NCBI GenBank assembly: GCA_028386065.3
Contig: JAKUCV010007353.1
Location: 1-64,000, forward strand
Origin: Turnera subulata
Taxonomy: Eukaryota > Streptophyta > Magnoliopsida > Malpighiales > Passifloraceae
Length of the DNA: 64,000 bases
Reading direction: 5' to 3'
Part shown: piece by piece, positions 54,530-64,000 of the stretch
Layout: the number at the start of each line of letters is the position of its first letter
Numbering within the stretch: the first letter of the stretch is position 1
Position numbers and translations under genes: made by a program
Notes under the pieces: model-generated
The model's input: only the letters and a program-made list of their open reading frames with translations
Database searches by the model: none
What the model was told of the DNA's origin: nothing

Positions 54530-56854
54530 TTAGTTCTTCTGCACCGACAACAATGGATCTGAGCTCAGGCTTGTTGCCACTATAGGACTTTTCACGACAT
54601 GTTTGGCCCCAACATCAACCCAACTGAGATAACCAAAAGCTACTGTGTCTTTCAACAGCGACGGGCCTTCTATAGTCAACTTATAGCTTAGCTTCTCCTT
54701 CATTGATTTGAACTGCAACTTTTCTGGTTCAACACTTACCTTCAATCCATTCACGCCTGTTATATGTGCAGTGTAAGTTGCACTGGCCGCTCCAACATTG
54801 GTCACTGTCCTATGAAACTCTTGCACAATGGTCGAATCGGATTTCGAGTTGTTCACGTTGAAAAAGGCAATAAAAGAAGGATAATTAAGGTCCAGGGACT
54901 TGCCAGAACAATTGTAAGAAGATGACCCTGTGATAGTCTTGATTCGCTTTTCTGTATAGTTTAACGCGCAAAGTAAGTTCACGTAATCAATTGAGTCAGC
55001 GTCATAGATTAGCCCGGGGTCTAGTGCCTTGTTAGGATTAACCTGGCCAGCACCTATAGCTAGAGGAGTAGCTGCAGATTGGTCATCATCCCCAGCGTCT
55101 TTGATAGGTTGCAATGTGTTGTCCATTGTATCAGCAGTAGTCATCATGGCCGAGCGGATGGCTGCAGGACTCCATTCTGGGTGTGCTTTTTTCAAGAGTG
55201 CAGCTACTCCTGCTAAATGTGGACAGGACATAGATGTTCCTGACAGTAAATTGAAGTTACTGAACAGAGATTGAGAATTGACCACGGAAGCTGCAACATT
55301 TTGTGGCCATGCAGCCAAAACTAATGCACCAGGACCCATGATATCTGGTTTCAGGACAAATGGACAGCTTGGAGATGGTCCTCGTGAGCTGTAGCTGGTA
55401 ACACTTGGTGCTCCTTTGACACCCAAATTTGTTTTTTTGAATTCTAGGACACCCTGCGGGTTGGTATTACTCTTGATGTAATCTTTAATGATGTCACCAT
55501 CTTTAGGCTTCATAAGTACTGCTGGGAATGAGGTTTGGATGGCGAATTCGACCTCGGTAAGATTTGTGATGAAGACACCTCCAGTAACATTTGCTTTGTG
55601 GATGTTATCCATTTGGACGCCTAGCGACTCATTCTTGTCCTGACAAACTATAATGCTTTGTCTAAATTTGCTCAATTCTTTCAAATTGAGGCATGTGTCC
55701 ATGAAAACAATAGGAAATTTACTAGAGGAGAAATTTCCAGGGTAGAGAGAAGAGCCAGATACTGAGACTCCACTGCCAAGTGTTAAAACAGCACCAAACT
55801 CACGGTCCATATTACCAGCAGCAACAGTTAGCACCCAAGGCGTGCCATTATGCAGTGTAGCAGAGAAAGGCCCTTCATTTCCTGCAGATGTTGACACAAA
55901 GATATTTTTCCTTACAGCTGCAAATGTGGCCAAGGCAATAGGATCTTCGTCGAAAGGAACACCATCCAAACCCAAAGACATGGACAATACATCCACACCA
56001 TCACTAATTGCTTGATCAATGGCAGCAATTATATCAGAAGCAACAGAACCTTCCTCCCATAGAGCCTTGTACATGGCTACATGTGCACGTGGAGCAACTC
56101 CGCTTGCAGTTCCTGGGGCATAGCCAAAGAATGATGCACCTGTCACAAAGTTTCCTGCAGCTGTACTAGACGTGTGAGTCCCATGGCCATCCGTGTCTCG
56201 AGTAGAATTCATGGATATTGTGATGTTACGATTCTTTGCAATGAGACCTTTGTTGAAAAACCGAGCTCCAATGAGCTTCTTGTTACACATTGAAGAGTTG
56301 AATTGGGTGCCACTTTCACATGCTCCCTTCCAAGTTTTAGGAACTTCAGGCATCCCATTATCGTTATAGCTCTCACTTTCAGGCCAGATGCCTGTATCCA
56401 CCACCCCGATGATGATGCCTTCACCATAGTTAGATTCCTTCCATGCTCCATAGTGGGAAGTAAGGCCAAGGAATTGGTCTGAATGAGTTGTGTCAGCTTT
56501 AACAGGCAAGTCTCTAAAGGAAGAAATATAGCCAGGAGATTTCTTTAAGGCTTCGAGCTCATCAGGAGTGAGATTGACACTAAAGCCATTAATGACATGG
56601 TTATAGCTATACAAAAGCTTAGAAGAGGCAATTGGGACGGTATTAAAGGAGTTACTGGCAGTAGAAGCTTCTACAACAGAGGTTAGAGTGGATAAATACC
56701 AACTGTGCTGGTTAGAGAAGGCTTTTGGCATGGTTGATAAGTCCATGTGAACAATGTAATTGTCTGAATATTGAGATAATGTGGGAATGAAGTGAGAGAC
56801 AAGGATAATGGAAAACAAAACATATAATGGCATGATATTATAACTAGGGGCCAT
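54530..56854 (-). CDS. Subtilisin-like serine protease, SBT1.9/SlSBT3-like, intronless
   Basis: 774 residues from the ATG at 56854 to the stop at 54530. Residues 1-27 are a signal peptide; 30 to about 118 the I9 propeptide (DNYIVHMD, LLYSYNHVINGFSVNLT). The mature protease starts near TTHSDQFLGL (122). The catalytic residues are Asp153 (GVVDTGIWPES), His224 (DTDGHGTHTS), oxyanion Asn326 (TSAGNEGP) and Ser541 (LSGTSMSCPHLAGVAALLK). The PA domain is inserted between Asn326 and Ser541. A fibronectin-III-like domain ends the chain (about 655-765; RTVTNVGAASATY). Several N-glycosylation sequons are present. It is a secreted apoplastic endopeptidase by family; substrate unknown. Length and all motifs are normal, so it is predicted to be functional. 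A paralogue lies at 62360. Confidence 0.95.
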   Translation of the reverse strand: MAPSYNIMPLYVLFSIILVSHFIPTLSQYSDNYIVHMDLSTMPKAFSNQHSWYLSTLTSVVEASTASNSFNTVPIASSKLLYSYNHVINGFSVNLTPDELEALKKSPGYISSFRDLPVKADTTHSDQFLGLTSHYGAWKESNYGEGIIIGVVDTGIWPESESYNDNGMPEVPKTWKGACESGTQFNSSMCNKKLIGARFFNKGLIAKNRNITISMNSTRDTDGHGTHTSSTAAGNFVTGASFFGYAPGTASGVAPRAHVAMYKALWEEGSVASDIIAAIDQAISDGVDVLSMSLGLDGVPFDEDPIALATFAAVRKNIFVSTSAGNEGPFSATLHNGTPWVLTVAAGNMDREFGAVLTLGSGVSVSGSSLYPGNFSSSKFPIVFMDTCLNLKELSKFRQSIIVCQDKNESLGVQMDNIHKANVTGGVFITNLTEVEFAIQTSFPAVLMKPKDGDIIKDYIKSNTNPQGVLEFKKTNLGVKGAPSVTSYSSRGPSPSCPFVLKPDIMGPGALVLAAWPQNVAASVVNSQSLFSNFNLLSGTSMSCPHLAGVAALLKKAHPEWSPAAIRSAMMTTADTMDNTLQPIKDAGDDDQSAATPLAIGAGQVNPNKALDPGLIYDADSIDYVNLLCALNYTEKRIKTITGSSSYNCSGKSLDLNYPSFIAFFNVNNSKSDSTIVQEFHRTVTNVGAASATYTAHITGVNGLKVSVEPEKLQFKSMKEKLSYKLTIEGPSLLKDTVAFGYLSWVDVGAKHVVKSPIVATSLSSDPLLSVQKN

Positions 56855-56927
56855 GGAGATCAGATGAGTAAAGAAGGCCAGGGGACAAACTGTTTTAGTA
56901 CGTTATGGTCGAAAAGTTTGTGTGTGC

Positions 56928-56936
56928 TTATATAGA
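56928..56936 (-). promoter_or_regulatory. TATA box of the SBT gene
   Basis: Minus-strand CTATATAAG about 75 bp upstream of the ATG, a sound distance for a short plant 5' leader. Confidence 0.6.
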
Positions 56937-59748
56937 GAATTGTGAGATTCTTTTTTTAAGTTTGATAAGAGTACCGAGACGCTTGGAACCTCAAGAATTT
57001 CCTGCAGAACCACCCAGCTTCTTTCTTTCTTATTTTTTTTTTAGTTGTTTAAATTTCTCCACACTGTATATTCGGTGGACCCTCTATGATTTGTGCCCAT
57101 GTTTGTGAAAGTCTTGATCAATCAGTACTCATGGCAATGTTTCCATAAGCTGTCAAACTAGCTGGTTGCAGTATTGCAGAATGAGGCCACGCTCTTCTTC
57201 ATCGCCAAGCAAAAGGGTCAATCTAATCTTCCATAATATTTTTTTTACAGTGATGGGGGAATTGTTGTTTTGTATCCTTGTATGTGCATGGACCGCCACG
57301 CAACTTAGCTTTTAGTAGGCATCGCGTGCAAATAAAGCTTTTGCACACCCACAAAAAGAATCCTAGCAAACCATGCATTATCCAACTCTACTGGAATTGG
57401 ATAACACTAGCTATTTTAGCTTTTCTTCATCGAGATATACACACCACTCTTCCTTATAAATTGGTTTGGTCTGCAAGGAGCGTGGCAGATTAGTTATGAG
57501 GAAGAAGACGACAGAGAAACTCTGATTGGAATCATAATAGAGCCCCCACCATGTGCCAACAGCTCGGCAACCGTATGACTTCAAGAAAATATTGAGAGAT
57601 AAATACAGGAGCAGGAATTTGCGTGAAGATTTGATGCAACTTTCTGCAAGGTCACAAGGAGGGAATGAATTTTTCAGGCCATTTATTGTCATGATTTAGC
57701 ACTCCCTTTTTCACATCCTAATTAACACGCAGTACCCTGACATGTCCGCATAACATTCTAATTGACTAGCACTTGTAGTTTTTACGCAATGATATGACAA
57801 ATCTTATAATTAGAATAGGGCCTTGCTCAATCCTCCATGTAAATTTGGGGTGCGGAAGTGATTTATTCATTACTACTTTAAAAGGATTTATATGCAAAGA
57901 GATCGTTAATTAATAACACAACTTTACCTTCTAATTGTATCCGATGAACATTTTTCTTCTCTTAGTTATGTGAAAATTGACAAAATGATCCGTATTGATC
58001 AAGAAGCAAGAACAAGAATAGACATTTTCTACAAGGAAGGTTTTGCTCTGTCTTTAGCTACGAGGTAACGATTACATATGGACCCCTAGCCAGAATTTGA
58101 GGCAGAAATCGAAAAGGATCTTTCAAGTGTTGATATGATATATGATATATTTGGTTCCAAAGCGTAAATTAGAGGGGTTCTGGTTTTGGGATGGTTATAA
58201 TTAATATTGTCATGCACCTTACCGCAGCTTTGTGTTTAGTTGCGGGTGGCTTCGGCAATCTGTCGTCTATGGGTTTCATAAAAGTTAACTTGCAAGAAAA
58301 CTACAAAAGTGAGGTTTCCATTCACGGGAGAAAGTAATCTTCTCAGCAACTACACCTTGGTTGGTGGTTATACTACCAATTTCCTTGTTATCTATAGCAA
58401 AGTTTAGGAGGCTGCTAATTATGAATTCTTGGCTAATGGCTACGCAAGCCTTATTTACTTTGTAGGCAATGATCCACATTTTCAAAACATCGAGTTGGGA
58501 GTAAAGAGATATCCACATTTCTTGGATCTTTTGGCATCGATAGGCAAGAAAGCGTGAAATTGAATATATCGCGTTTCACCTGAAATTGAATTATAATTGA
58601 CCAACAGGCACAAGGGTCAAGGGTCGCCTTGGGGGCATCCAATAATATTAGTCTTCTCCACCTGTTTCATGCACTTCACAGCCTGACACAACTGGAAACT
58701 GCCTGATGGAATGAAGCATTTCTCTTCTTTTTCCTTTTTTTTTTCCCCACATTGAGTTCAAAATTTTATCCAACTTTATATATGTGCCTGTGCAATGAAA
58801 AAAAAAGGGAAAAAAATATAAGATCCTTTGTTTCAATGGTAAATCAGGAAAATGAAAGATTGACAAAGAACCAACTGCAATTGAGAATCGTGCTTAATTT
58901 CCTCCTAACCAAACAATCATATCTTTCTTCGTTTTCGATGCCTTCCAGTACTTTGTGATGTAGCAGCAAAGTAAGCGAAAAGCTGGCACTCCAAAATACA
59001 ATCCATGCATATTGAATAGTACTATATAACTGTCAGCTAAAACATAGTTGACTTGCTCCAGTCGCTGCTAGACTCTGTAGGCATCAGCCATGGCTGAAAG
59101 ACAGCCTCAACATGAAGCTAGAGAGCCAGTGAGACATCCAAACAGATTCGTTCCCATTCCGAGCCAAGGTTATCAATCATTTTATCCAAAAGCAATAATG
59201 ATTGTCCAGTAAAAAACCGATAATCAGCCGACTCCAACAATACTGCTCTACAAAATTACTCATTTCATGATAATGATGTGCAGAGAATTCAAACTGCGAT
59301 TACCTCATAATAATGAACTTTGTTGCCCGTCAAATGAGACATCCATTGACATGAGAAAGCAGCAACAACATCAACAGCTTTCAACATAGGAGTCAACAAA
59401 ACTCATGCAGTAACTGAAGTAACAGAAGATCTACAAGCAAGCACTCCAAGGATTCATGAGACAAGAGAATGTACAGTATATCATATGATGACGAAACATA
59501 TCATGTGTCAGAATACGTGGATGTACAACATTGATGGAGAAGGTGACAATAGTGGCATAACGTGTCTGCATTTAAAGATAGTAAGAGTTCAAGAGTGTGT
59601 ATCCAGATCAATTAAATATAAAATCTTATCACACAAGATTGTACACTTGACTGAGTATCTTGTGAATCGCACTATTATGACTAAGTGACATTTATTTCTT
59701 TTGATCTTTGATGACTCAAAATCTCCAAAACCACGCTTTTACATTAGA
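56937..59748. other. Intergenic DNA between SBT and UFC1
   Basis: No gene supported. A 40-codon frame at 59090-59212 (plus) begins MAERQPQHEAREPVRHPNR and looks protein-like in composition, but it has no visible continuation. Confidence 0.45.
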
Positions 59749-60480
59749 CTAGGACTCAGTGGATGACGCTGCATCATCCTTGTGCTTAATCATGCCCGAA
59801 TCCACTAGAATCGGAACCTCTGCTGCAAGCCATGGGGCTAGTCCCAAACACAGAGCATGTGCTATACCAAATCTTGGACTGCCAAATCCAAAATAATGTA
59901 ATCAGTACAAAGTCGTAGTTAATTCCTCAAAAATACAAGGATATCACATTAATCATTCATCAACATCAGAAAATTTAGAAACAATACCAATTTTTGGCCC
60001 AAAGTGGTTTGAAGTGGACAGTCAAGCAAATCTTCCCTCCTCTATACATCTGCAGAACATCATCAGTGAATACGTTATTCCACAAATAGAAACTGGAGAA
60101 AAGACATGAAAGAACAAAAGAAACAAGAGGAAAGAAGAAGAAACCCTTGCCTTCTGTGTTTTACCGTCGAGCTGTGGTAACTCAAGCTCTGGAGCAGTGG
60201 AGGGATAAGTGACCGGAATGTCAAACTGTAGATCAAACTCATACTTGAGGAGGTTATGCACATACCAGCACTTCCCAGTCCAACGTGTCCCCTCAGGATT
60301 GGCTGCTGTGATGCGGAACCAGTCATTGTCATTTGACTTGTTCATCTGTGTGTAAGCAATCAATGCCTTGTACTCCTCCTTCAGCCTCTGCGTCCATCCA
60401 GCATCTCGGGGACCAGCTTTTGTTGCCAACAACGGGATCTGTGTCAGCGTTGATTTCGTATTTGGGTCCCATCCCTCCAT
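59749..60480 (-). CDS. UFC1: UFM1-conjugating enzyme 1 (E2 of ufmylation), three exons
   Basis: Coding exons are 60151-60480, 59988-60049 and 59749-59878, giving 173 residues. UFC1 takes activated UFM1 from UBA5 as a thioester and passes it on with UFL1, at the ER surface in ribosome quality control and ER-phagy. The sequence starts [20 protein letters not shown] and includes [20 protein letters not shown] and [20 protein letters not shown]. The catalytic Cys is C118 in [17 protein letters not shown], encoded by exon 2; the end is [16 protein letters not shown] and an acidic/Ser tail. Intron 1 (60050-60150) has a GC donor (AAG|GCAAGG) and AG acceptor; using it gives the exact family sequence across the junction. 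Intron 2 is GT-AG, phase 2. Length is normal for plants. Confidence 0.96.
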
Positions 60481-60523
60481 CCTTCCGCTCCGTTTTCTCT
60501 TGCGTCTCCCTCTACTTTTGATA

Positions 60524-60532
60524 AACCCAACC
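60524..60532. promoter_or_regulatory. Telo-box-like motif upstream of UFC1
   Basis: The plus strand reads 'acccaaccctaac', containing AACCCTA, about 45-55 bp upstream of the UFC1 start. Telo boxes are common in promoters of housekeeping plant genes, but this is a short motif and may be chance. Confidence 0.3.
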
Positions 60533-61286
60533 CTAACTAGGGTGCAATTGTAACTCTTTTTGCTTCAGGTGACTCAATGTAGACAATGTGGTCTGTTTGA
60601 AGTCCAAATCGAGGAGGATCAAACAATCAGGACAGAAGCCATTGCAAGTATCATAAGCATGTAGTACATATCAAAAGCATCAAAGTGCAAAATCAAGCAA
60701 ATTCAGTCCTAAACTAAGTGCCGCACCTAATCTTCATTCCAAAACCCAAGCTTTCCAGGTCAAATAAGGTTGATAACCTTTAAAATTCATCTTCCGACCT
60801 CAAATACTGTCATTTATTCGTGTCTACCGACCCCAGGAATTAATGCGTACAACAAATAATGCCTACAAACACTTCAACTCAAACAAGACAAGAAGAGTAT
60901 AAATGAATCCAAACCCTCCGAGGATCAACAAAGATGTCCTCAAATTTGCTAGCCCTCTCAAGTTATAAGTTCCCAAACCCTACCCTACCCAATCTAATCA
61001 AGCAGATGGCACGACCCACAAGCATGCAGACTACATCGATCATTCTGGCAAGCAAATTACTCATTGATATGTTGAGATTCCAAAAGCAAAAAAAAAAAAT
61101 CACATTACCCACATCTAATGCCTCGGTCACATGCAGCTCTCCAGACAAGGATGGAATTTTAAGTTCAACCCATTAGACACAAGAGCGCTTATTCAAATTC
61201 ACATCTAATCAAAGACACAACACAAACTTATATTCAAGACAGAGCATACCAATTCCTTGAGGATTTCAAAACCAATCGCCACTTAC

Positions 61287-61440
61287 CTCTCGGCGCTGTC
61301 TGTTCTAGATGAAAGAGGAACAAAAGGTGCTGGAGGTAGCTCCCTGGAGATCTCCGGCGACGCCCAAATGGAGGGAAGAGGAAGAGGAAGAGGAGGAGAA
61401 AGAAAGGGACGCTTGTCTGGAGAGAATATTATATTCGCCG
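61287..61440 (-). other. Possible non-coding first exon of UFC1
   Basis: On the minus strand a CT-rich, leader-like stretch ends in a strong donor (GAGAG|GTAAGT at 61287). It is the only such signal upstream of UFC1 and would give a 5'-UTR intron of about 0.75 kb. No acceptor near the ATG clearly stands out, so this may instead belong to an unrecognised transcript. Confidence 0.3.
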
Positions 61441-62359
61441 CGTGGTTGTGCAGCCAAAGAAAGATACCAAAGGGCTTTTTTACGTTTTAAAGTTTTACGT
61501 TTTAGAGTTTGGTGTTGGGTTGGTCTGTAAGAAGATGGCTTAGGCTTCGTTCTCTTATCATGGTCCTTGTGGAATCCTGGGCTCTAACATGGGTTTGGGT
61601 TTACACAGACGTAATTAAGATTTGGGCCCGATTGGACTTGTTTGGGAACAGAAGAAAATGTTCTAATATCGAAACACACAATTTTAACGGGATGGAAAGC
61701 ATCATACGAAATTGTCAGGGGCATGATTGGATTCGAGATTATTATCATCTTTACTAGTCTCGGATAAAAATACTATTTTTATACAGTACTAGAGATCAAT
61801 AAACTGATATAGTAAGGTTTATTCCGAGGACATAGACTCAAAGAAGAGGCCTAGAGGCTAGAGCACCCCCCGCGGGAATGTCCACCTTATTCAAAGGAAA
61901 TCCGAGTTTATTATGCAATTGAAGCAGAGCCAATGACAAAGTAAGTAGTGATACATGACAATTTCTGTTATCCCCTATACATATTCTCTACTAGCATGTA
62001 ACTAGGGAGATATTTTACTTTGGATTTCCAAGCCTGATTTACTATTTGTCGTCTCCCTCTTTTGTAATTCATACAGTCTTAGTAAAATTGGGCCTGGTTG
62101 ATGATTTATATCAATTTCTTACCTGGAGAAATAATGCAAACCGCACCTTTTCATTTAGGATGTAGATCAAGAACAGTAGATTGTCATTGTAACGCTTCTC
62201 TTTTTTTTTTTTTTTTTTTTTTGGTAAAGAACGCTTCTCTTTTTAAGATATTTTGAAATGTAATATATTTCAATGTGAAAAGCTGTAATAGGATTCAAGA
62301 CAAGCAGAAAATAATTTTTATTATGATCATGTCTGCAGTAGGACAGTACTCCATGCAAC
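61441..62359. other. Intergenic DNA
   Basis: No gene recognised. It includes a 22-bp T run at about 62201-62222. The last 100 bp should contain the 3' UTR of the second SBT gene. Confidence 0.5.
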
Positions 62360-64000
62360 TCAAGCAGTGACAATAGGTGAAATCACAATAGGACTCCTAA
62401 CTGTGTGTGGACCATTCTCTTCAATCCAAACAATTGAACCATGTCCTATCTTGCTTTTGTAGATACTTTTGTACTTGATGGTTACCGTGTAGCTCTGCTT
62501 CTCATATTTCTTTTCAAACACCAAAGTTTTAGGCCAGACTGTAACTTTCGAACTTTTTGGAGCAATCACCTTAGCCTTGTAGGTTGCAGCTTCCCCTCCG
62601 ACATTTGTTACTGTCCTACTAAAACTTTGAACCACCGAAGATGTTTCATTCGTGTACAAGGAAATAAATGATGGATAGTTGAGATCTAGAGAAGGGTTTG
62701 AGCAAGTGTATCTGTTTGATCTGGTAATTGCTAGAATTTGTTTCACGGTGTAGTTCATAGCACACAGGAGATTTACGTAATCTTGTGGACCAACATCGTA
62801 AATCAAACCTGGGTCCAATGCTCGATTAGGATCAATATGACCTGCTCCAATAGCTAAAGGAGATGCGTATTCTTCATTGCCATTGTCCCTGATTGGATTT
62901 AATGTGTTGTCTAATGGATTTGCAGTGGTCATCATTGCTGATCTAATCGCTGCAGGAGTCCACTGTGGATGTGCACCTTTCAAAAGTGCAGCTACGCCAG
63001 AGGCATGAGGGCAAGCCATTGATGTACCAGAAATCATATTAAAATCACTGGAGAGGAATACGTTTTGCCCAATTTGAGCCGAATAGTCATTAGGAATCCA
63101 AGATGCTAAAACAAGTGATCCTGGTGCCAATATATCTGGTTTCAAGATACCTGGATAGCTTGGGGAAGGACCTCTTGAACTGTAAGAAGCTGCAGCTGGT
63201 GCTGGCTTTGTACCAAAAATGGTTTGTTGAAACTTCATACTAGCCGAAGCATTTTTTTCAGTTGTGGCATATTTGATAATCCCAGGACCATCAATGGGAC
63301 TGATTACAACTGCAGGACATGTAACGCCCCAAAGAGATGATTCAGGATCATTGGAAATAAAAATTGCACCAGCCACATTTGATAAGCCTGCAATGGTGTT
63401 CATCTGATCATAAACAGAGCCTGTATCGTCACATATGATGATGCCAAATGGAGCTCGAGATAACAATTGAGTTGAGTTACATGCTGAGAAGGACTTGTTG
63501 TAAATCAGAGGTTGATTTTGTACAAAGGCATTGGCTGGAAATAATGTCCATGCTTTGATGATGTGGCCATTTCCAAGGGTTAAAGTCCCTGCAAAAGAAC
63601 GGGCAATAGTTCCTGCAGCAACTGTCAAAACCCATGGGATGCCATTATGCAACCTCCCAATATCTGGCCCTTCATTCCCTGCTGAAGATGAGACAAGTAC
63701 TCCTTTCTCCATAGCGGCAAATGAGGCTACTGCTATAGGATCCTCATATAATGGCACCCCATCAAATCCCATTGAGATAGAGATTACATCAACACCATCA
63801 GCAATAGCTTGGTCCATACCAGCAAGAACATCAGAGGCGTAACGACCCTCTTTCCATAAGACTTTGTACATTGCCACATGAGCTTGTGGAGCCATTCCTC
63901 TAGCAGTACCTGTAGCGTAGCCAAAGAATGAGGCTGTATCCACATAATTACCAGCTGCCGTGGACGAAGTGTGTGTACCATGGCCGAATATATCCCTTGG
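62360..64000 (-). CDS. Subtilisin-like serine protease, SBT1.9-like paralogue, 5' part beyond the window
   Basis: Open without interruption from the right edge to the TGA at 62360, about 546 residues. Readable from the catalytic His region (DIFGHGTHTSSTAAGNY) through SSSAGNEGP (oxyanion Asn), the PA domain, SYSSRGPSPSYPGILKPD, the nucleophile GTSMACPHASGVAALLKGAH, and the fibronectin-III-like domain (RTVTNVGGEAATYKAKV) to the end SPIVISPIVTA. The signal peptide, propeptide and catalytic Asp are outside the window. It is clearly a paralogue of the gene at 54530 with the same strand and domain order, diverged throughout, so an old tandem duplicate. The true start cannot be given; the GTG near 63943 is internal. 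Confidence 0.94.
   Translation of the reverse strand, partial: PRDIFGHGTHTSSTAAGNYVDTASFFGYATGTARGMAPQAHVAMYKVLWKEGRYASDVLAGMDQAIADGVDVISISMGFDGVPLYEDPIAVASFAAMEKGVLVSSSAGNEGPDIGRLHNGIPWVLTVAAGTIARSFAGTLTLGNGHIIKAWTLFPANAFVQNQPLIYNKSFSACNSTQLLSRAPFGIIICDDTGSVYDQMNTIAGLSNVAGAIFISNDPESSLWGVTCPAVVISPIDGPGIIKYATTEKNASASMKFQQTIFGTKPAPAAASYSSRGPSPSYPGILKPDILAPGSLVLASWIPNDYSAQIGQNVFLSSDFNMISGTSMACPHASGVAALLKGAHPQWTPAAIRSAMMTTANPLDNTLNPIRDNGNEEYASPLAIGAGHIDPNRALDPGLIYDVGPQDYVNLLCAMNYTVKQILAITRSNRYTCSNPSLDLNYPSFISLYTNETSSVVQSFSRTVTNVGGEAATYKAKVIAPKSSKVTVWPKTLVFEKKYEKQSYTVTIKYKSIYKSKIGHGSIVWIEENGPHTVRSPIVISPIVTA

Noticed and set aside
59090..59212. Short frame MAERQPQHEAREPVRHPNR...
   Set aside because: Only 40 codons, no splice signal or domain; possibly a retroelement gag start, but unsupported.
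1..64000. CRISPR arrays, operons or other prokaryotic systems
   Set aside because: Spliced plant genes and plant retrotransposons throughout; the regular repeats are hairpin satellites, not CRISPR.

Overview
The window is nuclear DNA from a flowering plant, most likely a eudicot with a repeat-rich genome. The evidence is spliced plant genes (a LEA_2-type membrane protein, UFC1, and subtilisin-like SBT proteases with the plant architecture), plant-type Copia and Gypsy LTR retrotransposons, a hAT element, a Mutator-like element and a 5S-rRNA-bearing Cassandra-like LTR tail. The species cannot be named from the sequence. About three quarters of the window is transposon; only four host genes are supported.

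Layout. 1-9.9 kb is old repeat: an LTR-like remnant, a SINE-like unit, two near-identical LTR-less copies of the internal region of a non-autonomous Gypsy-like element (copies 1 and 2, in a 2.8-kb direct duplication), and a decayed Copia element between them. 10.8-12.0 kb holds a three-exon LEA_2/NHL-type gene on the minus strand. 13.9-15.1 kb is a hAT element with a perfect 8-bp target duplication. 15.2-50.4 kb is a single nest of LTR retrotransposons, every level with a 5-bp target duplication: a Copia element (ccttc) is split by a Tat/Ogre-like element lacking visible gag-pol (cttgg); its right LTR is split by a non-autonomous Gypsy element A-B (ttatg); its right LTR is split by a chimeric gag-bearing element D (ttata); D's LTR is split by non-autonomous element E (acgaa); and a solo LTR F (catta) sits at the D/B junction. 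50.9-52.5 kb is a Mutator-like element with terminal inverted repeats of about 300 bp. 54.5-64 kb is gene space: a complete intronless SBT protease, UFC1, and the 3' part of a second SBT protease running off the right edge.

Most unusual content. (1) The non-autonomous Gypsy family (copies 1, 2, A-B internal, E internal) carries a small gene cassette on the strand opposite to the element's own LTR, primer-binding-site and polypurine-tract polarity. ORF1 is basic with an NLS-like stretch; ORF2 is about 228 codons, an unrecognised N-terminal domain followed by what looks like the first half of a LINE-type endonuclease. Each ORF has its own TATA box at a conserved position, and divergence between copies looks concentrated at synonymous sites. 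(2) Element D appears to be a template-switch chimera: a Gypsy 5' LTR, gag and start of protease joined to a 5S-rRNA/Cassandra-like LTR tail, the whole flanked by one target duplication. (3) The Tat/Ogre-like element carries about 35 copies of a short hairpin (GGGCA-tagc-TGCCC) whose arms change together. The unrelated Gypsy LTRs carry their own set of covarying short hairpins (GGGAT-nnnn-ATCCC).

Host genes do not form an obvious pathway. The two SBT genes are a family cluster flanking UFC1, and the LEA_2 gene is separated from them by the 35-kb nest. All coordinates of exons and element ends were read by eye; homology calls rest on motif recognition, not on a search.
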